This document shows positions 10,088 through 22,366 of a stretch of DNA of 64,000 nt, in pieces. Location of the stretch: positions 1 through 64,000 of the forward strand of contig JAUJYZ010000301.1 of the NCBI GenBank assembly GCA_033675265.1. The letters are read 5' to 3'. This DNA comes from Actinostola sp. cb2023. Its lineage: Eukaryota; Cnidaria; Anthozoa; Actiniaria; Actinostolidae. The position numbers and the translations under genes are program-made. Below the pieces are notes generated by a model. That model searched no databases and was not told the origin of the DNA. It saw only the letters and a list, made by a program, of their open reading frames with translations. Position 1 is the first letter of the stretch, and the number at the start of each line of letters is the position of its first letter.

Positions 10088-10275
10088 GGGTACGAATGAA
10101 CCTTAGATTTTAGAACTGATAATGCTGAAAGTTGGTGGGAAAGATGCTTTGAATCAGTCGTAGGATTGCATTGGATCGTGATTTCAAGAGTTCATTTAAA
10201 CTTTTGGGGTCTTTATCACCTTATTGTAAAATTAAGATACAAGAAGCTACAAGTTTGATTTCTTCTAATTAATTC
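10088..10275 (+). repeat. Right half of the dispersed core repeat
   Basis: GAATGAACCTTAGATTTTAG and the following sequence match 28655-28830 and, inverted, about 33990-34150. It continues the segment that ends at 353. Confidence 0.75.
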
Positions 10276-10350
10276 AATACCAGACCGTCTCAACGAGAAG
10301 TCTTTCAACGACAATCGTATTTCAGAAATTACGACTTTCCGAATAATTAA

Positions 10351-13300
10351 GAGGCTGTCTGCCTAAGGATCAACCACTCAATTTGAGCCAAAGCTCGGAT
10401 TTCCTTTACATTTTCCACACAAAACAAGGTTGATATACAACTTAAGAAAATATATATATTATTTGTCTCTGCTCTCAAAATTTGTCGAGATATAGGGTTG
10501 GAAGTCCTCCGTACCCAAACCCCTGAAAATCGGTCTTTGACAGAATCAAAATTGGACCATGTTTAGGAGTCTGTCATATAGCGAATATTGATCTGAGGAA
10601 ACTCAAGTTCACACCAGCAATAAACTGTTCAAAGGTCTTTATAGAAATGGTAAAACGAGATCAGTTTATGAAAAAATACTTTGATGATAACAGTTGAAAG
10701 AGGCGTACTATGATAGGTAGTCTAGAAAGTAAGAAAAGCACGTAGCGAAAATTGATAATTTCTAAAAATTCTGACTTGTTCTGAGAATTTGTAGGATTTT
10801 TCTGAAAAGCACTAAGATAGTTCTGTTAAGTCATGGAAAAATATTTACTGGATCTCTAACACTGGAGAAGTTATGGCCGTCTCGATTACTGCTAATTTGC
10901 ATAAATTTGCTCGTTTTAAAAGAGACAAAATGCCTTTTGACATACAAACATTAGTTTAGTGGAAGTCGCTTGCAAATTATATTTTACAAGGTAATTCTAA
11001 TAAAGCGCTTGCCTAAACATACATTTTCGGTTAAAGATAAACATATAAAAGTGAAATTTGACCAGTTGGATTCAAAACAGTAATTTCTCAAATTTGTTCA
11101 TTTTCGCCATTTATTCAAACTTCACCGATTTTCGCCTGATAAATCTATATGCAAGTAAACTCACCACTATTACACCAATTATTACCTAAGACAATATATT
11201 AGATTTGTTAAAGGTTCTGTCAACAACATCAAGTGGCAGATTTGTATAGTGTTTTGGAATGTAATGCCGCTGACCACAAGACAAGTAGTCTTTATGTTGC
11301 AGTCTTTGACTTTATCTCCGTTAATTTTTCATTATGCAGTCCTTACTGTTGTAATGTTACGAAACAAATTCAATGGCTAATATAATACAATAGTGGACAG
11401 CTTTACGAGTTCCTAGTTTCGTACCATCATCGCGAGTCACGCAGATGGTAATACCAATATGTAAATATGTAAATAAATACTTTTTTTCGAAGCTACAATC
11501 GGCGCCAATTTACTTTGAAACACTAACGCTTTGAAAATCATCGATAATGGTATTTTGTGGCACACGCAAAAGGTATTTTTACCCCCCTCCCCCTACGTAA
11601 ATGTTGATTAATTAGTGGTGCGAACCAAATCACACTAAAATGTGTGTTACACTCTGTAAACGTCTTCAAGTAGTCGTAAATGCATATTATAATGAATACC
11701 GTAGAATCCCGGTTATATACGCCTCATCATTTCTCTGCTGCGTATTAAACACAACTGCTTCTCTCTCGATACATACAGCAAGAGCTTCTACACAGTACTT
11801 CTAGTCGATAATCGTGGAACGATGAGTTAGCACTTCTATTAACGATGACCCAGCACTTCTAGTCTTCGAACCTAGAGTGAACAATACTTCGGATTTAGTT
11901 TGATATACGCTCAAAAACTATTTCACCCGTTTGAGCGAATCATACTTTCGGAATTACTTCAATAGGCGTTCCGATATCATCGCCCCCGTTTTCAGCCAAT
12001 CGAAACCCTGAAACAGACATTCCTGGCATTTTGGAAACGGAAAAGTATAAATAAAAATAAGAAAGCTCATTTTATAACTCGGGCTTCCTCTGGAAGTACC
12101 CGAGTAATTAAAAACAAAACTTTTTAAATGACTGTAGTCCCCCACCCCGGTCTCACTCCTTACATTATGAATCCGCGCGGTAAAGACTGGATCCGATACC
12201 GTGACGTCAACGTATTCAAAAATATACGGATTCGACCGTCCCCACGAGGCCGTATTCACAGCGTATTCAAAAAAATCCACTCTGCAGAGCGTATTCAAAA
12301 AGATGCTGATTCATCGACCGTATTCACCAGATACGTGTGTACGAGAGGCCAATCCGCATTGAAAAAGTTGCGGATTCAAAGATATCTGGATATGTGTGGA
12401 CGGGGCCTAATTAACATTGTCGTTGGGGGGAGGGGGGTAAAAAGACCTTTTGCGTGCCCCACAAAATACCATTATCAATGATTTTCAAAGCGTTAGTGTT
12501 TCAAAGTAAATTGGCGCCGATTGTAGCTTCGAAAAAAGTATTAATTTACATATTTACATATTGGGATTACCATCTGCGTGACTCGTGATGATATTAGCCA
12601 TTGAATTTGTTTCGTAACATTACAACAGTAAGGACTGCATAATGAAAAATTAACGGAGATAAAGTCAAAGACTGCAACATAAAGACTACTTGTCTTGTGG
12701 TCAGCGGCATTACATTCCAAAACACTATACAAATCTGCCACTTGATGTTGTTGACAGAACCTTTAACAAATCTAATATATTGTCTTAGGTAATGATTGGT
12801 GTAATAAGATAAGATTACTTGCATATAGATTTATCAGGCGAAAATCGGTGAAGTTTGAATAAATGGCGAAAATGAACAAATTTGAGAAATTACTGTTTTG
12901 AATCCAACTGGTCAAATTTCACTTTTATATGTTTATCTTTAACCAAAAATGTATGTTTAGGCAAACGCTTTATTAGAATTACCTTGTAAAATATAATTTG
13001 CAAGCGACTTTTTTGTCTCTTAACGAGCGAATTTATGCAAATTAGCAGTAATCGAGACGGCCATAACTTCTCCAGTGTTAGAGATCCAGTAAATATTTTT
13101 CCATGACTTAACAGAACTATCTTAGTGCTTTTCAGAAAAATCCTACAAATTCTCAGAAGTCAGAATTTTTAGGAATTATCAATTTTCGCTACATGCTTTT
13201 CTTACTTTCTAGACTACCTATCACAGTACGCCTCTTTCAACTGTTACCATCAAAGTATTTTTTCATAAACTGATCTCGTTTTACCGTTTCTATAAAGACC

Positions 13301-13581
13301 TTTGAACAGTTTATTGCTGGTGTGAACTTGAGTTTCCTCAGATCAATATTCGCTATATGACAGACTCCTCAACATGGTCCAAGTTTGATTCTGTCAAATA
13401 CCGATTTTCAGGGGTTTGGGTACGGAGGACTTCCAACCCTATATCTCGACAAATTTTGAGAGCAGAGACAAATAATATATATTTTCTTAAGTTGTGTATC
13501 TACCTTGTTTTGTGTGGAAAATGTAAAGGAAATCCGAGCTTTGGCTCAAATTGAGTGGTCGATCCTTAGGCGGACAGCCTC
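10351..13581. mobile_element. TTAA-flanked element with 1.2-kb inverted arms
   Basis: TTAA at 10347-10350 and 13582-13585 borders ends GAGGCTGTCTGCCTAAGGAT and the near complement. Inverted arms run about 10351-11613 and 12404-13581, with scattered differences between them. The centre (11614-12403) contains short imperfect repeats of GTATTC..CCG type. TTAA targets suggest the piggyBac or Kolobok groups; the ends do not start CCC, so Kolobok-like is the better guess. No transposase is present. Confidence 0.8.
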
Positions 13582-13762
13582 TTAATCCCCTTGTTGATGA
13601 AGAGAAAAGAAATCTTTATTATATGCAATGAAATATAACAAAGGAAAACTACACACAGTGGAAGAAAATTACACTCAATTACAGGCAGTTTAATGCGTGG
13701 AGTTTACACGCACTGCTTCAAAGCTTGGCAGAAAGTGTGTGTAGTACACTCGATTTACATGC

Positions 13763-16213
13763 GTGTATATGTTAAAGATACATCCGAGGTGTACTGTAAG
13801 AGAGCAATTATTTGACGTTGGAGCAGATCTTACACTAGATAACGCCATAAACATTGCTAGATCCTACGAAACATCTCAAGCACAGCTTAAAACCATGTCT
13901 AACGAAGTAAAGAAGGAAAATTTACATGCTATTTCACATCAAACGAAATCCTCAGCGAAGAAATCTACAAAATTCCAAGGCACGTGCCAAACAGGTGTCT
14001 AGACCACAGGGTGACCAAGCACAGCGTAAACCGCCACAGGGTGACCAAACACAGCGTAAACCGCCACAGGGTAACCAAAACCAGGCACGTCAGCAACAAG
14101 CGAGCTGTGATACTGTGGCCGCACACACGACAGACGAGAGGAATGTCCTGCAAGGGGACAAACTTGTCATTACTGTAAACAGAAAAACCATTTTGCACAA
14201 GTATGTAGATCAAAAGGAGCAAGACACCAGATTCACAGTTTGCAGAATGAAGAAGAAGAGTTCGAGACCATGACTTTTGAGTCAATCCACATTGAGAACA
14301 ATAAAAGACAACCAATCTACTGGGAAGAAAGAGATTTACACGACGATCAGCATAGACCTGCCGAGAACTAGCAACAAGGCTAAGACAGCACTAAAAGGAA
14401 AGCTTGACACTGGGGCCCAGGGCAATATACTGCCCCTTCGACTGTATCAAGAGATGTACCCACACGACATTGATAACAATGGTCTACCCAAACACGCAGC
14501 ACTGAAACAATCCCACACCATCCTCATAGCTTACGGAGGCACACAAATCAAGCATCGTGGAACAGTCACAATACCTTGTTCTGTCAGAGATAAGAAAGTA
14601 GCAGCGACCTTCTACATCACCAACACACCTGGCCCAGCTATCCTAGGACTACAGATTGCTACTGAGCTAAATCTCCTCAAATTCAACTTAGAAGTTAAAG
14701 AACAACCTATGCTCAACCCAGCAAGACACCGACTCCGGTTCCTGAGCAAACAAAAGCCAAGATCGCAAACAAGCAAGACACTATCACACAATATCCAGAT
14801 TGCTTCAACGGCATAGGAAAATTCCAAGGAGAGTACCACATCACACTTGATCCATCGGTACCACCCACAGTCCACCCTCAACGTCGAGTCCCGATAAGCT
14901 TAAAAGAAGACATCAAGAAAGAGCTAGATGAGATGGTAGCCAACGATATAATCACCAAGATACAAGAGGGTGAGCCCACAGCTTGGGTGAATAGTCTAGT
15001 CTATTGAAGAAAGCCTAATGGTAGACTGAGGCTATGCCTTGATCCGAAAGATCTCAACGCCACAATACAGCGAGAATATCACGTGACACCAACACTAGAA
15101 GAAATTCTGCCAAAGCTCAGCAGTGCGAATATATTTTCCATAGTCGACACAAAATGCAGCTATTGGAACGTCATATTGAATGAAGAATCGAGCTCTCTCA
15201 CAACATTCAATTCTCCCCTTGGGAGATATCACTTTAAGCGTATGCCCTTTGAACTGAAAATGTTGCAAGATATTTTCCAAACCAGAATAGACCAGACCTT
15301 TGAAGGATGCACAGGAGTGATAGGAATTGCAGACGACATTGTGGTTTTCGGCCAGAACGAAGAAGAACATGACGCTAACATGCACGGAATGCTCGAAAGA
15401 TGCAAACCCTGACAAGTGTCATATCAGGCAAGACAAAATAAAGTTCTACATAATTATCTGTAGCAGCGATGGAATCAAACCAGACCCTGACAAGGTGTCC
15501 GCTCTCAAACAAATGGGTCCGCCCACTAACAGCCAAGAACTCCAAACATTCATAGGCCTGGCCAACTATATGGGACAGTTCATCCCAAACCTCAGCACCT
15601 TAACAGCGCCACTACGAGAACTAGTAAAACAGAAGTATTCGTTCACCTGGAACGCAACATACCAAGAGGCCCTGGACAAGATTAAGGACTCTATAAGCAA
15701 TGAGATAACCTTGACTTACTTTGACCCTAAGAAGGAAACAGTCCTCCAAGTCAATGCGTCCACCAAAGGCCTAGGCGCAGCTTTACTACAGGACAATAAA
15801 CCTGTAGCTTTTGCTAGCAAAGCGCTGACAGACGTAGAAACGCGATACGCGAACATTGAACGTGAATTGCTTGCCATTGTATACGGCTGTGAGAGATTTA
15901 ACACTTACTTATTTGGACACCCCTTCACAGTCAACAGTGACCACAAGCCTTAGAAAGTATCCACTTAAAGCACTTAACATCTGCCCCACCACGATTACAA
16001 AGGATGCTTCTACGGTTGCAGCCATATGACGTTGTCATACAGTATCGGCCAGGGAAACAAATGGAACTCGCCGATGCCTTATCGCGACTATCACCTGAAG
16101 AAAAGTACCCCATCCCTGAGATGAATGTCCAAATACATGAAGTATGCAGCCAGTTCAGCGAAGACATCTTATGCAGAATCAGAGAGAACACTAACAAAGA
16201 TCCCGAAAATTGA
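13763..16213 (+). pseudogene. Degraded gypsy element (gag, protease, RT, RNase H pieces)
   Basis: Order: a gag fragment (TVREQLFDVGADLTLDNAI, from 13790); a repeated QRKPPQG/VTKHSVNRH segment (three units, 14008-14085); a frameshifted zinc-knuckle region (CHYCKQKNHFAQVC, about 14160-14205); a protease frame 14277-14816 (KLDTGAQGNILP, ILGLQIA). RT follows in two frames with a stop at 15005, ADDIVVFG replacing the usual YxDD at about 15330, and a deletion near 15408. RNase H and connection come next (LQVNAS has N for the catalytic D; NSDHKP then stop at 15951). It is a different lineage from the 2304-6734 element and clearly inactive. Confidence 0.9.
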
Positions 16214-16475
16214 TGCCAAGAGAGGAAAAACTGAGCACTACCGAAAAGGAATGTCTTGGAATCGTATGGGCAGTAGAGGTGTTTCGTTATTACCTTTATG
16301 GAAGACCGTTTGTACTGCAAACCGACCACAACCCCCTTGTTTGGCTTAGAAGAGTTAAAGACAAGAACACCAAACTTCTATGATGGAGTCTAACCTTACA
16401 AGAGTTTGAAATGACGATACAACACAAGAAAGGGTGCACTCATCGTAACGCTGATGCGCTGAGCCGAGCTTTCTA
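16214..16475 (+). pseudogene. RNase H end of a second, unrelated gypsy element
   Basis: Shortly after the first element breaks off, a new RNase H C-terminal half appears: REEKLSTTEKECLGIVWAVE, then LYGRPFVLQTDHNPL, and it ends in NADALSR. A stop (TGA) interrupts it at about 16381. This repeats a domain already seen at 15700-15950, so it cannot belong to the same polyprotein. No integrase follows. Confidence 0.85.
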
Positions 16476-16593
16476 AAATACCATAAGTATAAATTATTCT
16501 GATTTTTTTCTTCTTCTGATTTTCGTTATATATATTAGGTTTCATGGAATTAGTCCATTACTTTTTCTATTTTTGCCCTTCGGAAAAATAGTT

Positions 16594-16865
16594 TCTTAAG
16601 GGGGAGGGGTTACAAATTCCGTTTAGATCCATTGTATTTCTTGAATTGTTTCACATTGTTTCTCTCTCATCGGATAGTTATTGTTCGTTAGTCATTAATT
16701 TATGTAAATTCACATGTGATTATGTAAACATAGTAGAAGTATAAATACGCCCAGTTGTTGTGTCAAGTAGTCAGTCAGAGTCGACAGTCATATCAAGTGA
16801 ATCAACTGAACTCATCAAGGAAGATTTTAATCCAAAGAATCGTCTGGTATCCCATCCAGAAGGAA
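16594..16865 (+). repeat. Probable polypurine tract and LTR start of the second element
   Basis: A purine run AAGGGGGAGGGG (about 16599) is followed by a sequence beginning GTTACAAATTCC. A TATA-like AGTATAAATACGCCC lies at about 16737. This is the layout of a 3' LTR with promoter. No second copy is in the window to prove it. Confidence 0.5.
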
Positions 16866-17184
16866 AAAGTAAAAGTACAAGTGAAGTACGGCTTAAAAGT
16901 ACAAGTGAAGTATGGCTTAAAAGTACAAGTGAAGTACGGCTTAAAAGTACAAGTGAAGTATGGCTTAAAAGTACAAGTGAAGTATGGCTTAAAAGTACAA
17001 GTGAAGTACGGCTTAAAAGTACAAGTGAAGTATGGCTTAAAAGTACAAGTGAAGTACGGCTTAAAAGTACAAGTGAAGTACGGTTTAAAAGTACAAGTGA
17101 AGTACGGCTTAAAAGTACAAGTGAAGTACGGCTTAAAAGTACAAGTGAAGTACGGCTTAAAAGTACAAGTGAAGTACGACTTAA
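16866..17184 (+). repeat. 24-bp minisatellite, about 13 copies
   Basis: Unit AAGTACAAGTGAAGTACGGC plus TTAA. It varies mainly at CGG/TGG and one C/T site. Because 24 is a multiple of 3 it stays open in several frames on both strands, but I see no sign of real coding. Each unit holds a TTAA, and the array is cut at one by the MITE at 17185. Confidence 0.95.
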
Positions 17185-18010
17185 AGTGCATATGACATGA
17201 AAATTTTTATTGGTCTCAATTATGCCGATTATTGGTAGTATCAAAGAAAACATAATCAATTTTCTGTGAAATGATTGCTTTGAAAGATATTTTCGAAAAA
17301 TACATCAGCTGTTATGACGTCACTTTGTTTGAAGAGGCTCAAAAATAACCAAAATAGTCATACTTTTGTCGAACCATAAAACAAAAACATAAACGGGTAA
17401 AGCTTGTAACTTTTTTGGTGTTTAAATAGAGGATATTACATGGGCGCGCGGAGATACGAATTTTATCTTCGAGTGTTGATGATATCTCTCACGAGTGAGC
17501 GCAGCGAACGAGTGAGAGATATTCAACACGAGAAGATAAAATTCGTATCTCCAAGCAACCATGTAATATTCTGTTTATTATATAATTATCGATGAAACAT
17601 TTTTTTGTTTTGAAATAATTTTTTCTTTACGATATGATATCTTCACATGTGAAGATAACATGTTATCTTGTTATCTTCACGTGTTCACGTGTGAAGATAT
17701 CAATTTTTCGAAGGAGAGAAATATAGATATTTCATCGATAATTATATAATAAAGTATTATATCTGTACTTTTAATCTACTTCAAATTGTTTGTTGTTCTT
17801 TTCGTTTTCTAGCACAAAAAGCGATCGATATTTGCCATGATTTCAATGAAACCAGGGTGCTATCAAACAACGTGACGTCACACTTTGCGACATGTTTTTC
17901 ACAAATATCCCTAAAAGCAATAACTTAATCAAAAATTCTTTGTGATATTATTTTTTCCATCACTAATCTATGTTATAAAATTAAATTTAAAAAATTGTGT
18001 CATATGCACT
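17185..18010. mobile_element. TTAA-flanked palindromic MITE, 826 bp
   Basis: Ends AGTGCATATGACA and its complement, flanked by TTAA (17181-17184, 18011-18014). The inner palindrome (about 17437-17570) centres on CTCACGAGTGAGCGCAGCGA; it resembles a dispersed palindrome I recall from anthozoan genomes. A related fragment is at about 32438-32475. The minisatellite resumes briefly after it (18015-18060). Confidence 0.85.
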
Positions 18011-18060
18011 TTAAAATACAAGTGAAGTACAAGTTATCGTACAAGCTACAAGTACAAGTC

Positions 18061-18500
18061 TGAAGTATACGACGTTTACAGTCAAGTACAACTACAAGAA
18101 GGCCACAAGAAACTATTTTGGACAGCGACAGAAGAACACTTCAACGTAAGACAAATTGTAAAAAAAATAATCTTAGTTAGTATCGTATCTTTACTCGTTT
18201 AATTTAACTTTAGTAATTGTTTTTTCTATGTTACCTTTAGTCGTTCAATCAAGCTTTAACTTTAGGATTTTTTCGTTAGTCATTTAACATTAAGTCAATA
18301 CTTTGTTTATTTAATTTAAGTTAGTAGTAGCATAATTAAGACACTAATAAATTCATTGATTGCAGATGGTCCCAGAATTGTTTTGTTTTGTTTGGTATTG
18401 TTTTGGACAACATGGGCCCTGTCATGTGATTGATATTGTCACACACCCCCCCGGCTACACGCACGGTGTTGGTGACCACCAGCTTTGCATAAAATTTGCA
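18061..18500. other. AT-rich spacer, no gene seen
   Basis: Probably the rest of the LTR or leader of the second gypsy element, then a short GTTTTGTTTGG-rich stretch. No coding evidence. Confidence 0.4.
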
Positions 18501-18503
18501 ACT

Positions 18504-18970
18504 ACATCGAGCATCGAGACCGTGCATCAAACGTGCACCATTATCGAGCATCGAGGCACGCTCCGATCATCGTGCACAGACCGTGCATGTTTCAAATTAG
18601 ATCAAGCCTTGATCGTGCCTACATCGAGCCTACATCGAGCCTACATCGAGCCTTGATCATGCTTACATCGAGCATTGCATCGAGCCTTCAGATCGAGCCT
18701 ACATCGAGCCTCCATCGAACCTTGATCGTGCTTACATCGAGCCTACATCGAGCATTGCATCGAGCCTTCAGATCGAGCCTACATCGAGCCTCCATTGAGC
18801 CTTGATCGTGCTCACATCGAGCCTACTTTCCGCCTACATCGAGCATTGCATCGAGCCTTCAGATCGAGCATTCATCGAGCCTTGATCGTGCCTCGTTCAT
18901 GCCATTTTTTAATTCCAGCCAACCGTGCCGAGCATCGAGCCTGCCAGACCGAGCATCGGGCCTTCATATC
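18504..18970 (+). repeat. CATCGAGC-type irregular tandem repeat
   Basis: The 10-11 bp word ACATCGAGCCT recurs dozens of times with higher-order units (..TTGATCGTGCTTACATCGAG..). Two further words occur at about 24000-24055, beyond the DIRS-like element. Open frames with IEPTSSLHRA-type repeats are by-products. Confidence 0.9.
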
Positions 18971-19560
18971 AAGCATAACCATTAAATCAAAGCTTTCTGT
19001 TGTTTATTTTATAAACAAATGTGTTTTGCAGTCGAATCCTCATCTGGAATGGTATTTTACCGGCGAATCGGAAAGATTAGAACACTGAATGCAAAAGTAA
19101 ACAGGTAGTTTTCAAACTTGCCTTCTGAACGAACGATTATAAAAAAATGAAAGACAACAAAGACCAAAACAATTTCCCGCCGAGTACGCAGGCACGGTGG
19201 CCATCTTGATAACTATACCACAGGAAGCCCAGGGAATTTAAACTTTGAAACATAATAGTTGAAATTTTATTGGATAAGGCTGGGGTACACTGGGTATACT
19301 GTTTTAGGAGATAATAAATAATAATAATAATCAAACATTTCTATAGTTCCATTGCCTTTTTAACCCATGAAACAAAATATAATAGTTATTGTCACTTCTC
19401 GCAGTATTTAACAACCACCCATTATTACGCATCAAAAAACAGTACACATATTTGTGGCGTATAATTGGGGGAATGAGCTCAACTGATGGCGTGGCAAGCC
19501 TGGCGTGACGACTCCCTTAGTGCAAAACATAACAACAACATGACCTTTTAAAGCCTCACT
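18971..19560. other. No gene seen
   Basis: Contains a short (AAT)n run (about 19312-19333) and one copy of the recurrent word CACAGGAAGCCC (about 19211). Confidence 0.5.
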
Positions 19561-19745
19561 CATCTCCCCCCCCACTCCGCGTGCTGGATCGGACAAGGGT
19601 ATTGGCAGGTCGAACGCAATGACGTACCAATGACGTCACTATAGCATGCTAACCAGCTAGCAAAATACGCTTGGGAAAGTCGCCAGACAGACTTAACCGC
19701 CACAGATGCAGACATGCATCCCCCCAAGCGAAATAAATGTTTTCT

Positions 19746-20633
19746 CTAAGAGGGGTGAAGCGCCATTGGACTAACGCAAGCCATTTGTGGTGCATCTGAC
19801 AGAAGGGCGTTCTGCGGAGTTCGTATGTATAACTGATAGCAGTCTGATGACCAACGACCTAGAACCTTAATAAGCCAATCGGGTAAGCCTGCAGCAGCTG
19901 CTGCGCTTGCTGCGCCAATTCTGAAACTGTGCCCTTTGAGGCTTTTATAGGGGAGACCCGCTGCCAGCACTGCATCCCTGAGTAGGTTAGCGACGGAAGA
20001 TCGGGTCAGGAATCGACCTGAGCGGAAAACGAAAAGTGGGCCGTTACGCTGTGTTGCCCCGAAGTTGGCGCGCATGGTCTGCACCGCGCACAGTTCGCGT
20101 GAGGAACTAGCTATTGTTAGAACTGAGCCCTGACGAAATGTGTCAGTTTTAGAAGCCTTAATCACCACTCTCATGTACCTCGGGTTGTGAAAATTAGGGT
20201 GAAAGCCTATGTCGTCCCGGGCAAGGTGAAAGTGAGGATTAAAGCTACCAACCGAAGGACAGGTAAACTCACTACAACGCAAGAACCCGAAGTAGGCTAA
20301 CGTGAAAGCTGCCCAAATCATTAAAAAATCGTGCTCTGAAAGCCAACTGCGCAGCAGAGGTTTTATAGCCAGCAAAAGCTGAGGCGAAACAGGCTGTCTT
20401 AACGCGCGTGATGCTCCTTGACAACGGCGTATGCCTCTGAGCACCTTTTGCAAAACTAGTTTACCATGCGTGGGGTCTCCGTAGCCGTTAACGATATGCA
20501 TATTCCGCACTGCCGCTAGATAATTACGAATTGTCGCGTGTTTGACCGTGCGAGCTAAAAATGAGGCAAAATATATCAACGTGCCTTCAGAGGCTGGCAG
20601 AATTTCTCCAGCATCGTTATATAGTCTATTCAT
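19746..20633 (-). CDS. Tyrosine recombinase of the DIRS/Ngaro-like element
   Basis: This would catalyse strand exchange to insert the element. The 295-residue frame has the full tyrosine recombinase set: R119 (FGFLRCSEF), a possible K162 (KTDTFR), H235 and R238 (HSFRIG), W261 (LGRWSSDCYQ) and the nucleophile Y269 (YIRT). The N-terminal part (about 15-75) looks like a SAM-like DNA-binding domain. It is the only uninterrupted frame of the element. The ATG at 20633 is plausible but not proven. Confidence 0.92.
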   Translation of the reverse strand: MNRLYNDAGEILPASEGTLIYFASFLARTVKHATIRNYLAAVRNMHIVNGYGDPTHGKLVLQKVLRGIRRCQGASRALRQPVSPQLLLAIKPLLRSWLSEHDFLMIWAAFTLAYFGFLRCSEFTCPSVGSFNPHFHLARDDIGFHPNFHNPRYMRVVIKASKTDTFRQGSVLTIASSSRELCAVQTMRANFGATQRNGPLFVFRSGRFLTRSSVANLLRDAVLAAGLPYKSLKGHSFRIGAASAAAAAGLPDWLIKVLGRWSSDCYQLYIRTPQNALLSDAPQMACVSPMALHPS

Positions 20634-20685
20634 TAAACAGAAATCAACGTAATGTTTTTCGCCTGACTGGTAGGTGCGCTTGGTG

Positions 20686-22366
20686 TCAAAGGGTCAAAAG
20701 CGAAGGCGGGATGGTGCAAGGGGTTTTGCTTGCCTCTGGCGCCAATTGCCTGAAACGGTCGCCCTGAAAACGAGAGATGCCGTCAGCGATACTGTTATAT
20801 TTGCCACTTATATGCTTGCAACGAACTAAGAAGTTAGATTGCATTGTAGTTAGCGTTAAGTAGCGCAATAGCGACATGATCCTAGGGCTCTTAGAGTGAC
20901 CTGAGTTAACAATGTGCACGATTGATTCGTTGTCACACCAGAATTGAAGGCATTTACCAATAAAATTGGTTTTCCAAATAACGCATGCGACAACAATGGG
21001 AAAAAGCTCCTGCCATTCGATGCTAATGCCGGTCGCCTTGCTAAGGCCAAGATGAGGAGGCCAGCGGCCCTGGAACCACTGACCGGCGAAATAGCCGCCA
21101 AAACCTAATGTACCGGACGCGTCAGTAAAAAGTTGCAAGTCAGGGCTAGCGGACACCTGATCCTCGAGGGAAAACGATTTCCCGTTCCAATTGTCAACAA
21201 AGTAACGCCACATGGCTATGTCACGAAAGAACTCAGCGTTTAGGCGAATGTCATGAAAACGGCTAGTGACGCCCCTGGTGAGGTTAATGATGCGCTGCAA
21301 AAAGGTACGACCAGGAATAACCACCCTGCAGGCAAACTGGAGAGTACCGATGAGGGATTGCAACTGCACGAGCCGTGCTGGTCGATGTGAGGAAAATGAA
21401 TTAAGCGTTACCCTCAAGCGTTCCTGTTTGTCTGCGGGGAGGCGAGCTTCCATTTTGAGGGAATCGATTTCGATGCCCATGAATTCCAAAACCGTATAGG
21501 GTCCCAGGGTTTTAGAGGCGACTACTGGCGCGCCAACAGAAATAAAGAACTTAAGTAGTTTGCAAAAACTCGTGAGGCAGGCTGCTTTTGACGACTCGGC
21601 TACGAAGAAATCGTCAAGGATGTGAATGAAATTCTGCAGACCGTAATTATGCTTCAGAGACCACTCGAGCGCTTCTGAAAGTTGGTTGAAGATGTACGGA
21701 GCGCTGCGCAAACCAAATGGCAAGTACATATCAACGTAATAGCGTGAATTCCAGCAGACCCCTAGAAGATTCTAGTCATTCGGGTAGATAGGGATAATAC
21801 GAAAGGCGGATTTCAAGTCAGTTTTGGCCATGTAAGAGCCACGACCGAGGCGCTGGACAATGCGAATGGCGTCGTCCACCCGAACGTACTGAAGGGAGTA
21901 GAGATCCTTTGGAATACCGTCATTAATGCTATCCCCTTCGGGATAAGATAAATAAATGATATATAGTACGCCACTCCGTGGAGTGTTTCTTAGGTACTAC
22001 GCCAACCGGATGACATTGCAAATTAGGCAGCGTGGGTTCTAAGTGGATTTCCTTAGAGATATTTTTGCTAACGATTTCTGGGTGCTCGGACCCAGAAATT
22101 AAATTTGGTGGTAGCCGAGATTGTTGAATGCCGGTAAAGCCTATGCGAGCGCCAAAACGCAGAGAATCAATTAATTGCGTTACGAAAACTTTGTCCGGAT
22201 GGTACTGCAATTCCATTTCTAACTTAGCGACATTAATTGGTGTATGCACTATTGTACTTTGCTGCCAGGGCGAGTGCCGTCTTTGGTTCGGCACTGGAAG
22301 GCTGGATGGCCGGTGGTTGAACAGCGTTGGCAAGCATGGCTGTAGACGCAGGCGGTTCTTGAACAA
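20686..22366 (-). pseudogene. RT-RNase H of the DIRS/Ngaro-like element, broken
   Basis: The RT N-terminal part lies at 22260-21950 (PINVAKLEMELQYHP; QCHPVGVVPKK; WRTIYHL). After a frameshift near 21950 and a stop near 21775 the long frame 21729-20686 holds LPFGLRSAPYIFN, the catalytic FIHILDDFF (residues about 38-46) and an RNase H domain (LFTDASG, IEWQELFPI, CDNESIVHIVN, then ADGISR). The usual acidic residues are present. The two breaks inactivate it. Confidence 0.9.

Noticed and set aside
16755..17259. Several overlapping repetitive frames on both strands
   Set aside because: By-products of the 24-bp minisatellite, open in multiple frames at once.
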